From: Chloroflexota bacterium
GTDB lineage: Bacteria; Chloroflexota; Anaerolineae; UBA1429
Assembly (NCBI GenBank): GCA_019873625.1
Contig: JAIOAW010000009.1
Location: forward strand, 1-64,000
DNA length: 64,000 bases
Direction: 5' to 3'
Part shown: in pieces, positions 8,756-17,037 of the stretch
How positions within the stretch are numbered: the stretch's first letter is position 1
Layout: each line of letters starts with the position of its first letter
Notes under the pieces: generated by a model
What the model was told of the DNA's origin: nothing
What the model saw: only the letters and a program-made list of their open reading frames with translations
The model's database searches: none
Position numbers and translations under genes: made by a program

Positions 8756-8771
8756 AATATCTGGGGTGCAA
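8744..8771 (-). promoter_or_regulatory. Promoter of the ferredoxin-AOR operon
   Basis: On the reverse strand TTGCAC (8771-8766), a 16-bp spacer and TAAAAT (8749-8744) form a sigma70-like promoter. The -10 is the core of the CRP-like palindrome. Confidence 0.5.
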
Positions 8772-8879
8772 AATGCGGCGTGTGCCCCGTTGCGAGGTAT
8801 TGGGTGACTATGTGCCCCAGGGGGAACCGTTCCACTTGGCCTTTTCGGAGAGGCAGGCGCCTCGCGCTCCATCTCTTTG

Positions 8880-8986
8880 GAGCGCGGGCCTCCCGGCCCA
8901 CGGGCGCCGCAAGGCGCCTAATTCCATCTCCACGCAGGGTATAAGGGGCCTGGCGACCCCTTCGCGAGGCAGACGCCTCGCGCTCC
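8880..8986. repeat. Intergenic multi-hairpin repeat, copy 2
   Basis: Collinear with the copy at 2478-2585. Four hairpins recur: GGGCC-TCCC-GGCCC, GGCGCC-GCAA-GGCGCC, AAGGGG...CCCCTT and GCGAGGC-AGAC-GCCTCGC. The second loop changes from GTGA to GCAA, both GNRA tetraloops. It immediately follows the end of purN and could serve as the 3' end of the purine transcript. Confidence 0.8.
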
Positions 8987-9000
8987 GAGAGGCACCTACC

Positions 9001-9600
9001 CTACTCGAGGCCCAGCACCTTCTTGATGGCCTCGATGTAGAGGACGTGCTCTACCTCGTGGATGCGCGCCTCGAGGGTTTCGAGCGTATCTTCGGGGTAG
9101 ATGGGCACCTCGCGTTGGACGATGACCGGCCCCACGTCCACGCCTTCATCGGGGGCATAGTGCACCATCACGCCGGTATGGGTGATCTCCCCACGGCGAT
9201 AGGCCTCGTAGGCCCGTTCGATGGCATGCGTCCCGGGGAACATCCCCGGCAAGGCGGGATGAATGTTGATCACGCGCCAGGGGTAATGCTTGAGAAAGGC
9301 CATCGTGAAGACGTGCATCCACCCCGCCAGGCAGACCAAATCCACCCGGTAAGGGGCGAGTTTCGCCGCCAAATCGGCATCGTATTCCTCGCGAGTGCGC
9401 CCCGCGTCTCGATAGGGTTTGAAGGGATGATAGAGGGTGGGGATGCCGTGCTTCTTGGCGCGCTGGAGGCCGTAGGCGGCGATGCGGTTTGAGACGACCA
9501 CCACCACCCGCGTATCGGGCAGGGCGCCGCTCTCGCAGGCATCTATAATCGCTTGCAGGTTCGTGCCCGTCCCCGAGATGAGCACCGCGAGCCGATTCAT
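9001..9600 (-). CDS. purN: Phosphoribosylglycinamide formyltransferase
   Basis: GAR transformylase, 199 residues, transfers a formyl group from 10-formyl-THF to glycinamide ribonucleotide in step 3 of purine synthesis. It shows the N-terminal phosphate-binding ISGTGTNLQAI, the catalytic Asn/His motif INIHPALPG, and HYAPDEGVDVGP carrying the catalytic Asp. Length is standard. Its ATG overlaps the purM stop (ATGA). It is the last gene of the purine run. Confidence 0.95.
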   Translation of the reverse strand: MNRLAVLISGTGTNLQAIIDACESGALPDTRVVVVVSNRIAAYGLQRAKKHGIPTLYHPFKPYRDAGRTREEYDADLAAKLAPYRVDLVCLAGWMHVFTMAFLKHYPWRVINIHPALPGMFPGTHAIERAYEAYRRGEITHTGVMVHYAPDEGVDVGPVIVQREVPIYPEDTLETLEARIHEVEHVLYIEAIKKVLGLE

Positions 9601-10631
9601 CGCAAGATCACTCGCTCCCCTTCTTGCTGGGGCACCACTTCGCCGATGAGGTAGGCCTCTTGGTTCACCGCGCGGAGGACTGCATCCGCCTCGGCTGGGG
9701 AGACCAAGACAATCATCCCAATGCCCATATTGAACACGCGGTACATCTCGTCGCGATCCACCTGGCCGACGCGTTCGATGAGCCGAAAGAGGGGCGGCAC
9801 CTCCCAGGCGGTGCGGTTCACTACGCAGGCCACACCCTCCGGCAAAATGCGGGGAATGTTATCTACGAACCCGCCCCCTGTGATGTGCACCAGACCTTTG
9901 ATGCGCGCCACAGGGCGAATGGCCCGCACGTGAGGCAAATAGGAGCGATGCGGTTCCACGAGGGCCTCGCCCAAGGTGCGCCCGAGTTCGGCGGTGTATG
10001 CGCCGAACGTCTCCGGCGGGAAGATGCGCCGCACGAGCGAAAAACCGTTCGTGTGGAGGCCGCTCGAGGGCAGGCCGATCAGCACATCGCCCGGCGCGAT
10101 GGACGAGCCATCAACGATCTCATCGCGTTCCACCGCGCCCACGATGGTGCCCGCGACGTCCATCTGCCCCGGCGCATAGACGCCGGGCATCTCGGCCGTC
10201 TCCCCGCCCAAAAGGGCACAGCCCGCCTCGCGGCAGGCCGCCGCCGCGCCGCTCACCACCGCGGCCACCACGGCGGGGTCAATGACGGAGGAGGCGTAAT
10301 AATCCAAGAAGAAAAGCGGCTCCGCGTTCTGCACAAGGATGTCGTTCACACAGTGGTTGACGATATCGCGCCCCAACGTTTCGTAACTCCGCAGGGCGCT
10401 CGCCACCATCGTCTTGGTGCCCACGCCATCCGTAGAGGCCACGAGCACTGGGCAGCGCATCCCCTGGAGTTTGCCCGCCTCGAACAGCCCCCCAAAGGCA
10501 CCAATGCCCCACAGCACCTCCGGCCCATAGGTGGAGCGCACGGCCTCGCGCATCAACTCCACGGCCTTGTTGCCGGCGTCAATATCCACGCCAGAGGCGG
10601 CATAAGCGCTGGGGCGTTTGGGTGGGTTCAT
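9597..10631 (-). CDS. purM: Phosphoribosylformylglycinamidine cyclo-ligase (AIR synthetase)
   Basis: A 344-residue ATP-dependent cyclase making aminoimidazole ribonucleotide (step 5). Family motifs are YAASGVDIDAGN at the N-terminus, the ATP/phosphate region VASTDGVGTKTMVA, CVNDILVQNAEPLFFLDYY, and GGETAEMPGVY. AGGAGG precedes the ATG, which overlaps the purD stop. It belongs to the purF-D-M-N segment. Confidence 0.95.
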   Translation of the reverse strand: MNPPKRPSAYAASGVDIDAGNKAVELMREAVRSTYGPEVLWGIGAFGGLFEAGKLQGMRCPVLVASTDGVGTKTMVASALRSYETLGRDIVNHCVNDILVQNAEPLFFLDYYASSVIDPAVVAAVVSGAAAACREAGCALLGGETAEMPGVYAPGQMDVAGTIVGAVERDEIVDGSSIAPGDVLIGLPSSGLHTNGFSLVRRIFPPETFGAYTAELGRTLGEALVEPHRSYLPHVRAIRPVARIKGLVHITGGGFVDNIPRILPEGVACVVNRTAWEVPPLFRLIERVGQVDRDEMYRVFNMGIGMIVLVSPAEADAVLRAVNQEAYLIGEVVPQQEGERVILR

Positions 10632-11938
10632 CGTTCTTGCGCCTCCTTAGGGGGCACGGGTTGCCCTTCGCGGAGCAGCCCTTTGGCCCCGATATCCGTA
10701 CGATACATTACGTCCGGCCAGTGGATAAGCCGCACCGCCTGGTAAGCCCGTTCGACGGCCCCGCGCAAGTCTTTGGCCCACGCCGTTACACCGAGCACGC
10801 GCCCCCCGGCCGTGAGCACGCGGTCGCGCTCGCGGCGCGTGCCCGCGTGAAAGATGACCACATCCTCCAAGTCGGCGGCCTCCTCCAGGCCGGTAATCTC
10901 GTACCCCGTTTGATATTGGTCGGGGTAGCCGCCGGAGGCCATCACCACGCAAACGCACGAGCGGTTGGCCCAACGGAGCGTCACCTCGTCCAGCCGGCCC
11001 TCTAAGCAGGCCTCGATGACCTCCACGAGATCATTTTCCAAAAGCGGCAAGATGGCCTGGGCCTCGGGGTCTCCAAACCGGCAATTGAACTCGAGTACCC
11101 GAAAATCGCCATCCGTAACCATCAGCCCGGCATAGAGCACCCCCACATAGGGCGTGCCCAAGCGGCGCATTCCCTCCATCGCCGGCTGAAGCACTTGGCG
11201 CTCGACGCGCTCGAGCATAGCCGCATCGAGGATGGGAGCGGGCGCATAGGAACCCATCCCCCCCGTGTTGGGGCCACGGTCGCCATCCCAGGCGGCCTTG
11301 TGATCCTGCGCCAGGATCATCGGCACGGCGCGCACCCCATCGGCAAAGGCGAGGACGGTAACCTCCTGCCCACGCAGGAATTCCTCGATGACCACCCGAT
11401 CTCCCGCGCGCCCAAAGACGCGCTGTTTCATAATGCGATAAAGCGCCTTGCGGGCCTCGGCATCCGTCTGGCAGACGATGGCCCCCTTACCCGCCGCGAG
11501 GCCATCTGCCTTGATGACGATAGGGGCAGGGTGCGCTTCCAGATAGCAGAGAGCGGCGTCATAATCGTCGAACGCGGCGGCCTCCGCCGTGGGGATGCCG
11601 TTCTCGCGCATAAAGGCCTTGCTAAAGACCTTGGAGGATTCGATTTGCGCCGCCTGGGCCGTGGGGCCAAAAGCGCGGATGCCCGCGGCCTGCAAGCGAT
11701 CTACCAACCCCAAGGCGAGGGGTACCTCCGGGCCGATCACCACCAAGTCAAACCGCCCCGAAACGGCGTGCGCCACCAGAGCGGGGATATCATCGGCCGC
11801 AATGGGGACGTTCGTCGCGATCTCGGCCGTGCCCCCGTTCCCAGGGGCCACGTGGATTTGCTTCACGCGTTTGGAGCGGCGGAGCGCCCAAGTCAACGCG
11901 TGCTCGCGCCCGCCGCTCCCGACCACGAGGACCTTCAA
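10628..11938 (-). CDS. purD: Phosphoribosylamine-glycine ligase (GAR synthetase)
   Basis: A 436-residue ATP-grasp ligase joining glycine to phosphoribosylamine (step 2). It starts with the typical MKVLVVGSGGREHAL and has the ATP-grasp segment PIVIKADGLAAGKGA and the metal-binding end VLEFNCRFGDPEAQ. The start is a TTG overlapping the purF stop (TTGA), supported by AGGAGG 6 nt upstream. Length fits the family. Confidence 0.95.
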   Translation of the reverse strand: MKVLVVGSGGREHALTWALRRSKRVKQIHVAPGNGGTAEIATNVPIAADDIPALVAHAVSGRFDLVVIGPEVPLALGLVDRLQAAGIRAFGPTAQAAQIESSKVFSKAFMRENGIPTAEAAAFDDYDAALCYLEAHPAPIVIKADGLAAGKGAIVCQTDAEARKALYRIMKQRVFGRAGDRVVIEEFLRGQEVTVLAFADGVRAVPMILAQDHKAAWDGDRGPNTGGMGSYAPAPILDAAMLERVERQVLQPAMEGMRRLGTPYVGVLYAGLMVTDGDFRVLEFNCRFGDPEAQAILPLLENDLVEVIEACLEGRLDEVTLRWANRSCVCVVMASGGYPDQYQTGYEITGLEEAADLEDVVIFHAGTRRERDRVLTAGGRVLGVTAWAKDLRGAVERAYQAVRLIHWPDVMYRTDIGAKGLLREGQPVPPKEAQER

Positions 11939-13383
11939 GATATCCTCCTCTCCGAAATGACCTCACAGCGAGGGGCGCTATCTCGCGCCAGGAACCCACC
12001 CGCCTTCTTCTCAAAAGGGTACACGCCTGTGAAGCAGGAGGTGCAATACTCCTCGATGGGCCGCCCTACGGCACGGATCAACCCCTCCAGGCTGAGGTAG
12101 CCGAGCGAATCGGCGCCGATTTCGCGGCGGATCTCCTCCACCGATAGGCGATGGGCGATCAACTCGTCATACGTGGCCATATCCACCCCCATAAAGCAGG
12201 GGTGCTTGATGGGCGGCGAGGAGATGCGCATATGGATTTCGCGCGCCCCAGCGCGGCGCAAGAGTTCCACGGTGGGGCGGCTCGTGTTGCCCCGGACGAT
12301 GGAATCATCCACCACCACCACGCGCTTGCCCCTCAACACTTGAGAAAGGGGATTGAACTTGAGCGCCACACCCGCCTTGCGCAAGCGGTCATCGGGCTGG
12401 ATGAAGGTTCGCCCGATGTAGCGGTTCTTGATCAGCCCCTCCGTATAGGGGATGCCCGCTTCTTGGGCGTAACCGATGGCCGCCGGCGTGGCCGAATCGG
12501 GCACGGACATCACGAGGTCCGCCTCCACAGGGTGCTCTCGGGCCAATTGTCTCCCTAATTCTTGGCGCACCTCGTGGATGAGTTGCCCATCGAGCACCGA
12601 ATCGGGCCGCGCGAAATAGATGTACTCAAAGATGCACAAACTGCGCTTGCCCGGCGGCGCGCCCTCGAGCATCTGCATCCCATCGTCGTTGATCATCACG
12701 ATCTTGCCGGGGGGCACTTCGGAAATATCCCGCGCGCCCACCGTCTGCAAGGCACAACTCTCGCTGGCGAGCACCCACCCGCCGTTGAGCCGCCCCATGC
12801 TCAGAGGGCGAAAGCCCCATGGGTCTCGCACGCCAAACAGCGTGTCGCGCGTGAGGATGGTGAGCGTGTAGGCGCCCTGCACCTTGGTCATCATATCGCG
12901 GATGCGCTCCAGCCACGTGTTCCCCTGGGCGCCCGCCAAGAGTTGGATCAAGATTTCCGTATCGCACCACGAGGTCAACCCCACGCCCCGGGCAAAGAGT
13001 TCCTGGCGCAGGTCGTCCGTATTCACCAGGTTGCCGTTATGGGCCAGGGCAATCGGCCCGAGCATAGATTCCAGCATAAAGGGCTGGGCGCTCAAACGGC
13101 GTGAGGAATCGGCCGTGGAATAGCGCGTATGGCCGATGGCGATATGCCCTTGCAGGGGGCGCAAATTATCCTCATTGAACACCTGCGAAACGAGGCCCAT
13201 CTCTTTATACAGGCTCATCCGCTGGCCATCGGAGACGGCAATCCCCGCGCTCTCTTGGCCGCGATGTTGGAGCGCAAACAGGCCAAAGAAGGTGATGCGC
13301 GCCACATCCTCGCCTCGCGCGAAAATCCCGAACACCCCACACGCCTCGTGCGGCCGATCGCATATCCTCAAGAGTTCTGCCAT
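11935..13383 (-). CDS. purF: Amidophosphoribosyltransferase
   Basis: A 482-residue enzyme for the first committed step, PRPP plus glutamine to phosphoribosylamine. The N-terminal Ntn glutaminase domain is preceded by a 14-residue propeptide, so Cys15 (EACGVFGIF) becomes the N-terminal nucleophile. The C-terminal phosphoribosyltransferase domain shows the PRPP loop VVVVDDSIVRGNTS. The propeptide and C-terminal YCTSCFTGVYP cysteines are typical of the Bacillus-type Fe-S-containing PurF. It has its own promoter just inside the end of purE. Confidence 0.95.
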   Translation of the reverse strand: MAELLRICDRPHEACGVFGIFARGEDVARITFFGLFALQHRGQESAGIAVSDGQRMSLYKEMGLVSQVFNEDNLRPLQGHIAIGHTRYSTADSSRRLSAQPFMLESMLGPIALAHNGNLVNTDDLRQELFARGVGLTSWCDTEILIQLLAGAQGNTWLERIRDMMTKVQGAYTLTILTRDTLFGVRDPWGFRPLSMGRLNGGWVLASESCALQTVGARDISEVPPGKIVMINDDGMQMLEGAPPGKRSLCIFEYIYFARPDSVLDGQLIHEVRQELGRQLAREHPVEADLVMSVPDSATPAAIGYAQEAGIPYTEGLIKNRYIGRTFIQPDDRLRKAGVALKFNPLSQVLRGKRVVVVDDSIVRGNTSRPTVELLRRAGAREIHMRISSPPIKHPCFMGVDMATYDELIAHRLSVEEIRREIGADSLGYLSLEGLIRAVGRPIEEYCTSCFTGVYPFEKKAGGFLARDSAPRCEVISERRIS

Positions 13384-13476
13384 CCCTCTCCACCTGCCGG
13401 ACGCTTGCCCGGCGAATACAAACCAAAGTAGCCCCGCATGCGCGCAACCACGGCACCGGGGTTATGACCAAATGAT

Positions 13477-13503
13477 ATTATACCTCACGCGGCGCTTTGT
13501 CAA
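13477..13503 (-). promoter_or_regulatory. Promoter of purF-purD-purM-purN
   Basis: On the reverse strand a perfect TTGACA (13503-13498) is followed 15 bp later by a perfect TATAAT (13482-13477). TAATAT shifted by 2 bp would give a 17-bp spacer. It overlaps the purE stop. The leader to purF contains an imperfect hairpin (GCCGG...CCGGC, about 13400-13418). Confidence 0.65.
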
Positions 13504-13979
13504 CGTTGCACGTCGGCATCATCGCGCAAGATTTGCGCGGTGAGGTCCTTTTGATAAGCCCCCACCTTGGCCCGCAGGTCGGCATCGCCCAAGGCCAGGA
13601 TTTTGGCGGCGGCCAAGGCGGCCGCCGCCGGATCGAGAATAACCATAGGTGCCACGCCGCTCGGCATACGCAGCGAAGAATAGATGTCGGCCCCACCAAA
13701 GGCCGAAGAGACCGGCGGGCAGGTAATCACCGGGAAAGGCGTGTTCGCATCGAGCATCCCCGCCAGCGCGTTGGAGCGCCCCGCCACAGCGATAAAGACG
13801 AGCGGCTCGCCCAAGGCCTGGTATTCGGCGATGACGTTCAGCAGGTGATGCACGCTCTTGTGCGCCGAGGCCACCCGCACCGCATAGGGGATGCCAAAGG
13901 CCTCCAACTGGGCGCGCATCGGGGCGATATGCTCGAGATCGCCTTTGGAACCCATCAGGATGATGACGCGGCCGGCCAT
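13500..13979 (-). CDS. purE: N5-carboxyaminoimidazole ribonucleotide mutase / AIR carboxylase
   Basis: A 159-residue PurE. The N-terminus RVIILMGSKGDLEHIAP is the substrate-phosphate loop, with ASAHKSVHHLL and AGRSNALAGMLDANTPFPVI following. The ATG at 13979 is chosen because GGGGAGGGAG lies 5 nt upstream; a GTG at 13997 overlaps the purC stop but lacks such a site. Length suits class I PurE, which normally needs PurK. No purK is in the window. Confidence 0.93.
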   Translation of the reverse strand: MAGRVIILMGSKGDLEHIAPMRAQLEAFGIPYAVRVASAHKSVHHLLNVIAEYQALGEPLVFIAVAGRSNALAGMLDANTPFPVITCPPVSSAFGGADIYSSLRMPSGVAPMVILDPAAAALAAAKILALGDADLRAKVGAYQKDLTAQILRDDADVQR

Positions 13980-13993
13980 TGTGCTCCCTCCCC

Positions 13994-14761
13994 TCACGCG
14001 TTCTCGACGAATTTGTCGGTCAACTCGGCCACCTGCGCATACTTGATGAGCACCTCGCGCAGGCCCTCTTCGGTAACCTCCGGGAGGTTGCGGTATACCT
14101 GCTTATCCAGCATACGGCTCTTGTCTCCGCCTGGCCAAATGCGCCAAGAGTCATTGTCAATCACATCGGCCACGAGGAGCGCGCCATCGGGCGCCCGGCC
14201 GAACTCAATTTTCAAGTCCACAAGGGTCACATCTTGCTTGGCCCAGGCCGCCTCCAGCACGGCGAACACGCGCCGCCCCACCTCGCGCATCGTCTCAATC
14301 TCTTGGGGGGTGGCCACGCCCATCTTGACGATTTCCTCATCCGTGACCAAGGGGTCATGGAGGGCATCGTCTTTATAAAAGAACTCCACCAAGGGCGGGT
14401 CAAAGCGGGTGCCCTCCGCCACGCCGGGGTTGCGCTTGAGGTAAGACCCCGTCGCGATGCGGCGCATCACCACCTCGAGGGGGATCATCTTGCAGCGGAT
14501 GACGAGGTTCACATCATCCCCCACCATCCCCACATAGTGGGTAGGGATGCCCTCCTGCTCCAAGAGGTAGAAGACGTTCGAGTTGGTGCGGCAGGCGAGT
14601 TTGCCCTTGCCGGGGAGGACGCTGCGCCGCGCGCCGTCGCCGGCGGTGAGGCCGTCTTTATGCACCATATAGACGAGGTCCGCCTTCTCCGGGTGGGCAT
14701 AGATGATTTTGGTCTTGCCCTCTGCCAACTTTTCGCCGAATACAACTTTGCCGTAAGCCAT
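13994..14761 (-). CDS. purC: Phosphoribosylaminoimidazole-succinocarboxamide synthase
   Basis: SAICAR synthetase, 255 residues, ligates aspartate to CAIR with ATP. Motifs seen are EKLAEGKTKIIY at the N-terminus, VVMRRIATGSYLKRNP and LVDLKIEFGR. The start at 14761 is preceded by AGGAGGG; the frame stays open further upstream but that stretch does not resemble the family. It is followed by purE. Confidence 0.95.
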   Translation of the reverse strand: MAYGKVVFGEKLAEGKTKIIYAHPEKADLVYMVHKDGLTAGDGARRSVLPGKGKLACRTNSNVFYLLEQEGIPTHYVGMVGDDVNLVIRCKMIPLEVVMRRIATGSYLKRNPGVAEGTRFDPPLVEFFYKDDALHDPLVTDEEIVKMGVATPQEIETMREVGRRVFAVLEAAWAKQDVTLVDLKIEFGRAPDGALLVADVIDNDSWRIWPGGDKSRMLDKQVYRNLPEVTEEGLREVLIKYAQVAELTDKFVENA

Positions 14762-14774
14762 CTCTAGAACCCTC

Positions 14775-16196
14775 CTATCTTCCTTCCACCCCGCCCGATG
14801 CGAGGTATTCCTCAATCTCATCCGCCAAAGCGCGTGCCCAATGAGGCGCCTCTCCCACCCCCGCGCCGGCGGCAAGGATGGCGCGGATGCGTTCGGGGGG
14901 CACATAGGCCGTCAGGCGCGTATCCCCCGCGAGGAGGTCTGCCAAAGGGTTCGCCTCCCCCCGCTGGATGGCCGCCCAAGCGGCCATACTCGCCTCACGC
15001 AGGCACTCGTGCATCTCTTGCCGGTCAGCCCCGGCCTTTACCAAGGCCATCAGGAGCGGTTCCGTGGCCGCAAAGGGGGCGTACGTGGCCAAATTGTGGG
15101 CGATGCCTTGTTCGCCCACGCGCAAGCCCGTTACCACGCGCCGCAAGCGGAGCAGAATCTCGTCCACGGCCAAAAAGGCCGCCGGCAGCACCTCGCGGCG
15201 GTTCGCGGAATCATCCAACGTGCGCTCGAGGGCAGATAGGGCGGCATTTTCCCAGGCGATGATGGGCAGCCCGGCCACGAACCGCGCCAGCGAGCAGATG
15301 CTCTCCGAGGTGATGGGGTTGCGCTTGAAGGGCATAGCCGAAGAGCCGACCTGCTGCGCGCCAAAGGGTTCGCTGAGTTCGCCGAACACAGGCGATTGCA
15401 GAAGGCGCACGTCGAACGCAAACTTGTGGGCCGATTGCGCCACCCCCGCGAGAAAGGTCAGCACCTGATAATCCATCTTCCGTGGGTAGGTTTGCGTGGT
15501 AACAGGGTAGGCCTCCAACCCCAAGCGGGCCATCACCTCGGCCTCCATTTGGGCGGGGGTCATCCCCGTGCCCTCCAGAAGTTGGGCATAAGAGGCCGCC
15601 GTGCCCACCGCCCCCTTGAACCCCTTGCCGCGCACCTGGGGCAAGAGGCGATCCAGAGCGCGCAGGTCTTCCCAAAAATCCTGGGCATACTGCGCCAAGC
15701 GGTAGCCCAGCGTCGTCGGCTCGGCGGGTTGGAGGTGGGTATAGGCCATCGCGGGGCGCTCGGCCTGGGCGCGCATCTGCTCCACGAACGCCCTCAAGAG
15801 CCGCACCAACCCCTCGCGGATGAGCCGCAAGGCCTCGCGCAGGCGGAGCGCGTCGGCGTTATCTTCCACATCCATACTCGTGGCGCCAAGGTGGATAATC
15901 CCCCCGCCGATGGGGCACTGCTCGGCAAAGGCACGGACTTCGGCCATCAGGTCATGCCGCAGGGCCTCTTCGATTTCTTGAGCGCGCTCCCAGTTGATCT
16001 CTTCCATATGGGCGCGCAGGTCGGCCACCTGCTCGGGCGCCACGAGGCCGGCGCGCGCCTGCACCTCGGCGAGCGCCACCCAAATGCGCCGCCAGAGTTT
16101 GCGTTTGTACACCTCTGACCAGATGGCGCGCATCGCCTCACTGCCATAGCGCCACGTAAAGGGCGAGATGAACGTCTCGTGGGTGTACGATGGCAT
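14775..16196 (-). CDS. purB: Adenylosuccinate lyase
   Basis: A 473-residue fumarase-superfamily lyase acting on SAICAR and on adenylosuccinate. It has the signature loop SSAMPFKRNPITSE with the mobile serine, IHLGATSMDVEDNA, and YTHLQPAEPTTLGYR. AGGGGGA precedes the ATG. It lies 13 nt upstream of purC and 22 nt downstream of purQ. Confidence 0.95.
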   Translation of the reverse strand: MPSYTHETFISPFTWRYGSEAMRAIWSEVYKRKLWRRIWVALAEVQARAGLVAPEQVADLRAHMEEINWERAQEIEEALRHDLMAEVRAFAEQCPIGGGIIHLGATSMDVEDNADALRLREALRLIREGLVRLLRAFVEQMRAQAERPAMAYTHLQPAEPTTLGYRLAQYAQDFWEDLRALDRLLPQVRGKGFKGAVGTAASYAQLLEGTGMTPAQMEAEVMARLGLEAYPVTTQTYPRKMDYQVLTFLAGVAQSAHKFAFDVRLLQSPVFGELSEPFGAQQVGSSAMPFKRNPITSESICSLARFVAGLPIIAWENAALSALERTLDDSANRREVLPAAFLAVDEILLRLRRVVTGLRVGEQGIAHNLATYAPFAATEPLLMALVKAGADRQEMHECLREASMAAWAAIQRGEANPLADLLAGDTRLTAYVPPERIRAILAAGAGVGEAPHWARALADEIEEYLASGGVEGR

Positions 16197-16218
16197 AAAA
16201 AGTTCCCCCTATGAACCG

Positions 16219-17037
16219 CTACACGAACCGCCTCGCGGCCTCGACGCCGTTGCGAAAGAGGATTAGCCCCAAGCCGCCCCGCTCGCCGCGCGTCCAGCGC
16301 GGGTGCTGCTGAGGGAAGACGTGATCCTCCGGATGGGGCATCAACCCAAACACATTCCCCTGCCGGTTGCACAGCCCGGCGATGTCATCCACCGAACCGT
16401 TGGGGTTGGCGGGGTAGCCCGCCTCCTCCCGCACGGTCACGGCGGCAGAGGGGTTACCCGCATCGCGCGGATCCTTAGGCGCCACATAGCGCAGTGCCAC
16501 CAGGCCTTCGCGCCACAGCATTTGGCGCGTGGCCTCATCGGGGAGCGCGAGCCGCCCCTCGCCATGGGCCACCGGGCAGAGGATATCCTCCTCCAACCCC
16601 TGCGTGAAAAGGCAGCGGCAGGAAGGTTCCGCGCGCAAGCGCACCCAACGGCATTCGAAAAGTCCGCGCCGGTTGAAGGTGAGCGTTACACGCTGCTTGG
16701 GCGGCGGCCCGGGCAAATAGCCTGCCTTGACCAACGTTTGGAACCCGTTGCAGATGCCCAGCACCGGCTTGCCCGCCTCCACAAAAGCATCCATCGCCTC
16801 GCGGAAGCGATGGTACAGGTCATTGGCCCACAGCCGCCCAGCGCCCAGGTCATCCCCATAGGAAAACCCGCCGGGGATGACGAGCATTTGGTAATCCTCC
16901 CAGCGCCGCTGCCCGGCCAGGAGTTGGTTGATGTGCACGATCTCCGGCTCTCCACCGGCCAATGTACAAGCCCAGGCCGCCTCGCGATCTCGATTGGTGC
17001 CGGGCGCGTGGAGGATGAGGATGCGCGGCGCCTTCAT
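16219..17037 (-). CDS. purQ: FGAM synthase, glutaminase subunit
   Basis: A class I glutamine amidotransferase of 272 residues supplying ammonia to PurL. The nucleophilic Cys is in VLGICNGFQTL, and the His/Glu pair is in LMPHPEDHV. It is about 45 residues longer than the Bacillus PurQ. The ATG at 17037 overlaps the purL stop (ATGA) and follows GGGAGGTGG; the open frame reaches 17055 without support. Confidence 0.93.
   Translation of the reverse strand: MKAPRILILHAPGTNRDREAAWACTLAGGEPEIVHINQLLAGQRRWEDYQMLVIPGGFSYGDDLGAGRLWANDLYHRFREAMDAFVEAGKPVLGICNGFQTLVKAGYLPGPPPKQRVTLTFNRRGLFECRWVRLRAEPSCRCLFTQGLEEDILCPVAHGEGRLALPDEATRQMLWREGLVALRYVAPKDPRDAGNPSAAVTVREEAGYPANPNGSVDDIAGLCNRQGNVFGLMPHPEDHVFPQQHPRWTRGERGGLGLILFRNGVEAARRFV

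Larger units (their letters stand above)
8692..9000. other. 309-bp gene-free interval
   Basis: No coding sequence is supported here. The part near 8692 holds the leader, promoter and palindrome of the ferredoxin-AOR operon. The part near 9000 lies downstream of purN and holds the hairpin repeat, including an extra partial module at about 8849-8872 (GAGGCAGGCGCCTCGCGCTCC-like) repeated at the end of the full copy. Confidence 0.7.

Noticed and set aside
2478-8986. CRISPR array from the repeated hairpin element
   Set aside because: Only two copies 6.4 kb apart, each about 107 bp and internally palindromic, without spacers or cas genes.
9624-10745. 373-codon open frame on the + strand
   Set aside because: Antisense shadow of purM and the end of purD, both strongly supported by motifs.
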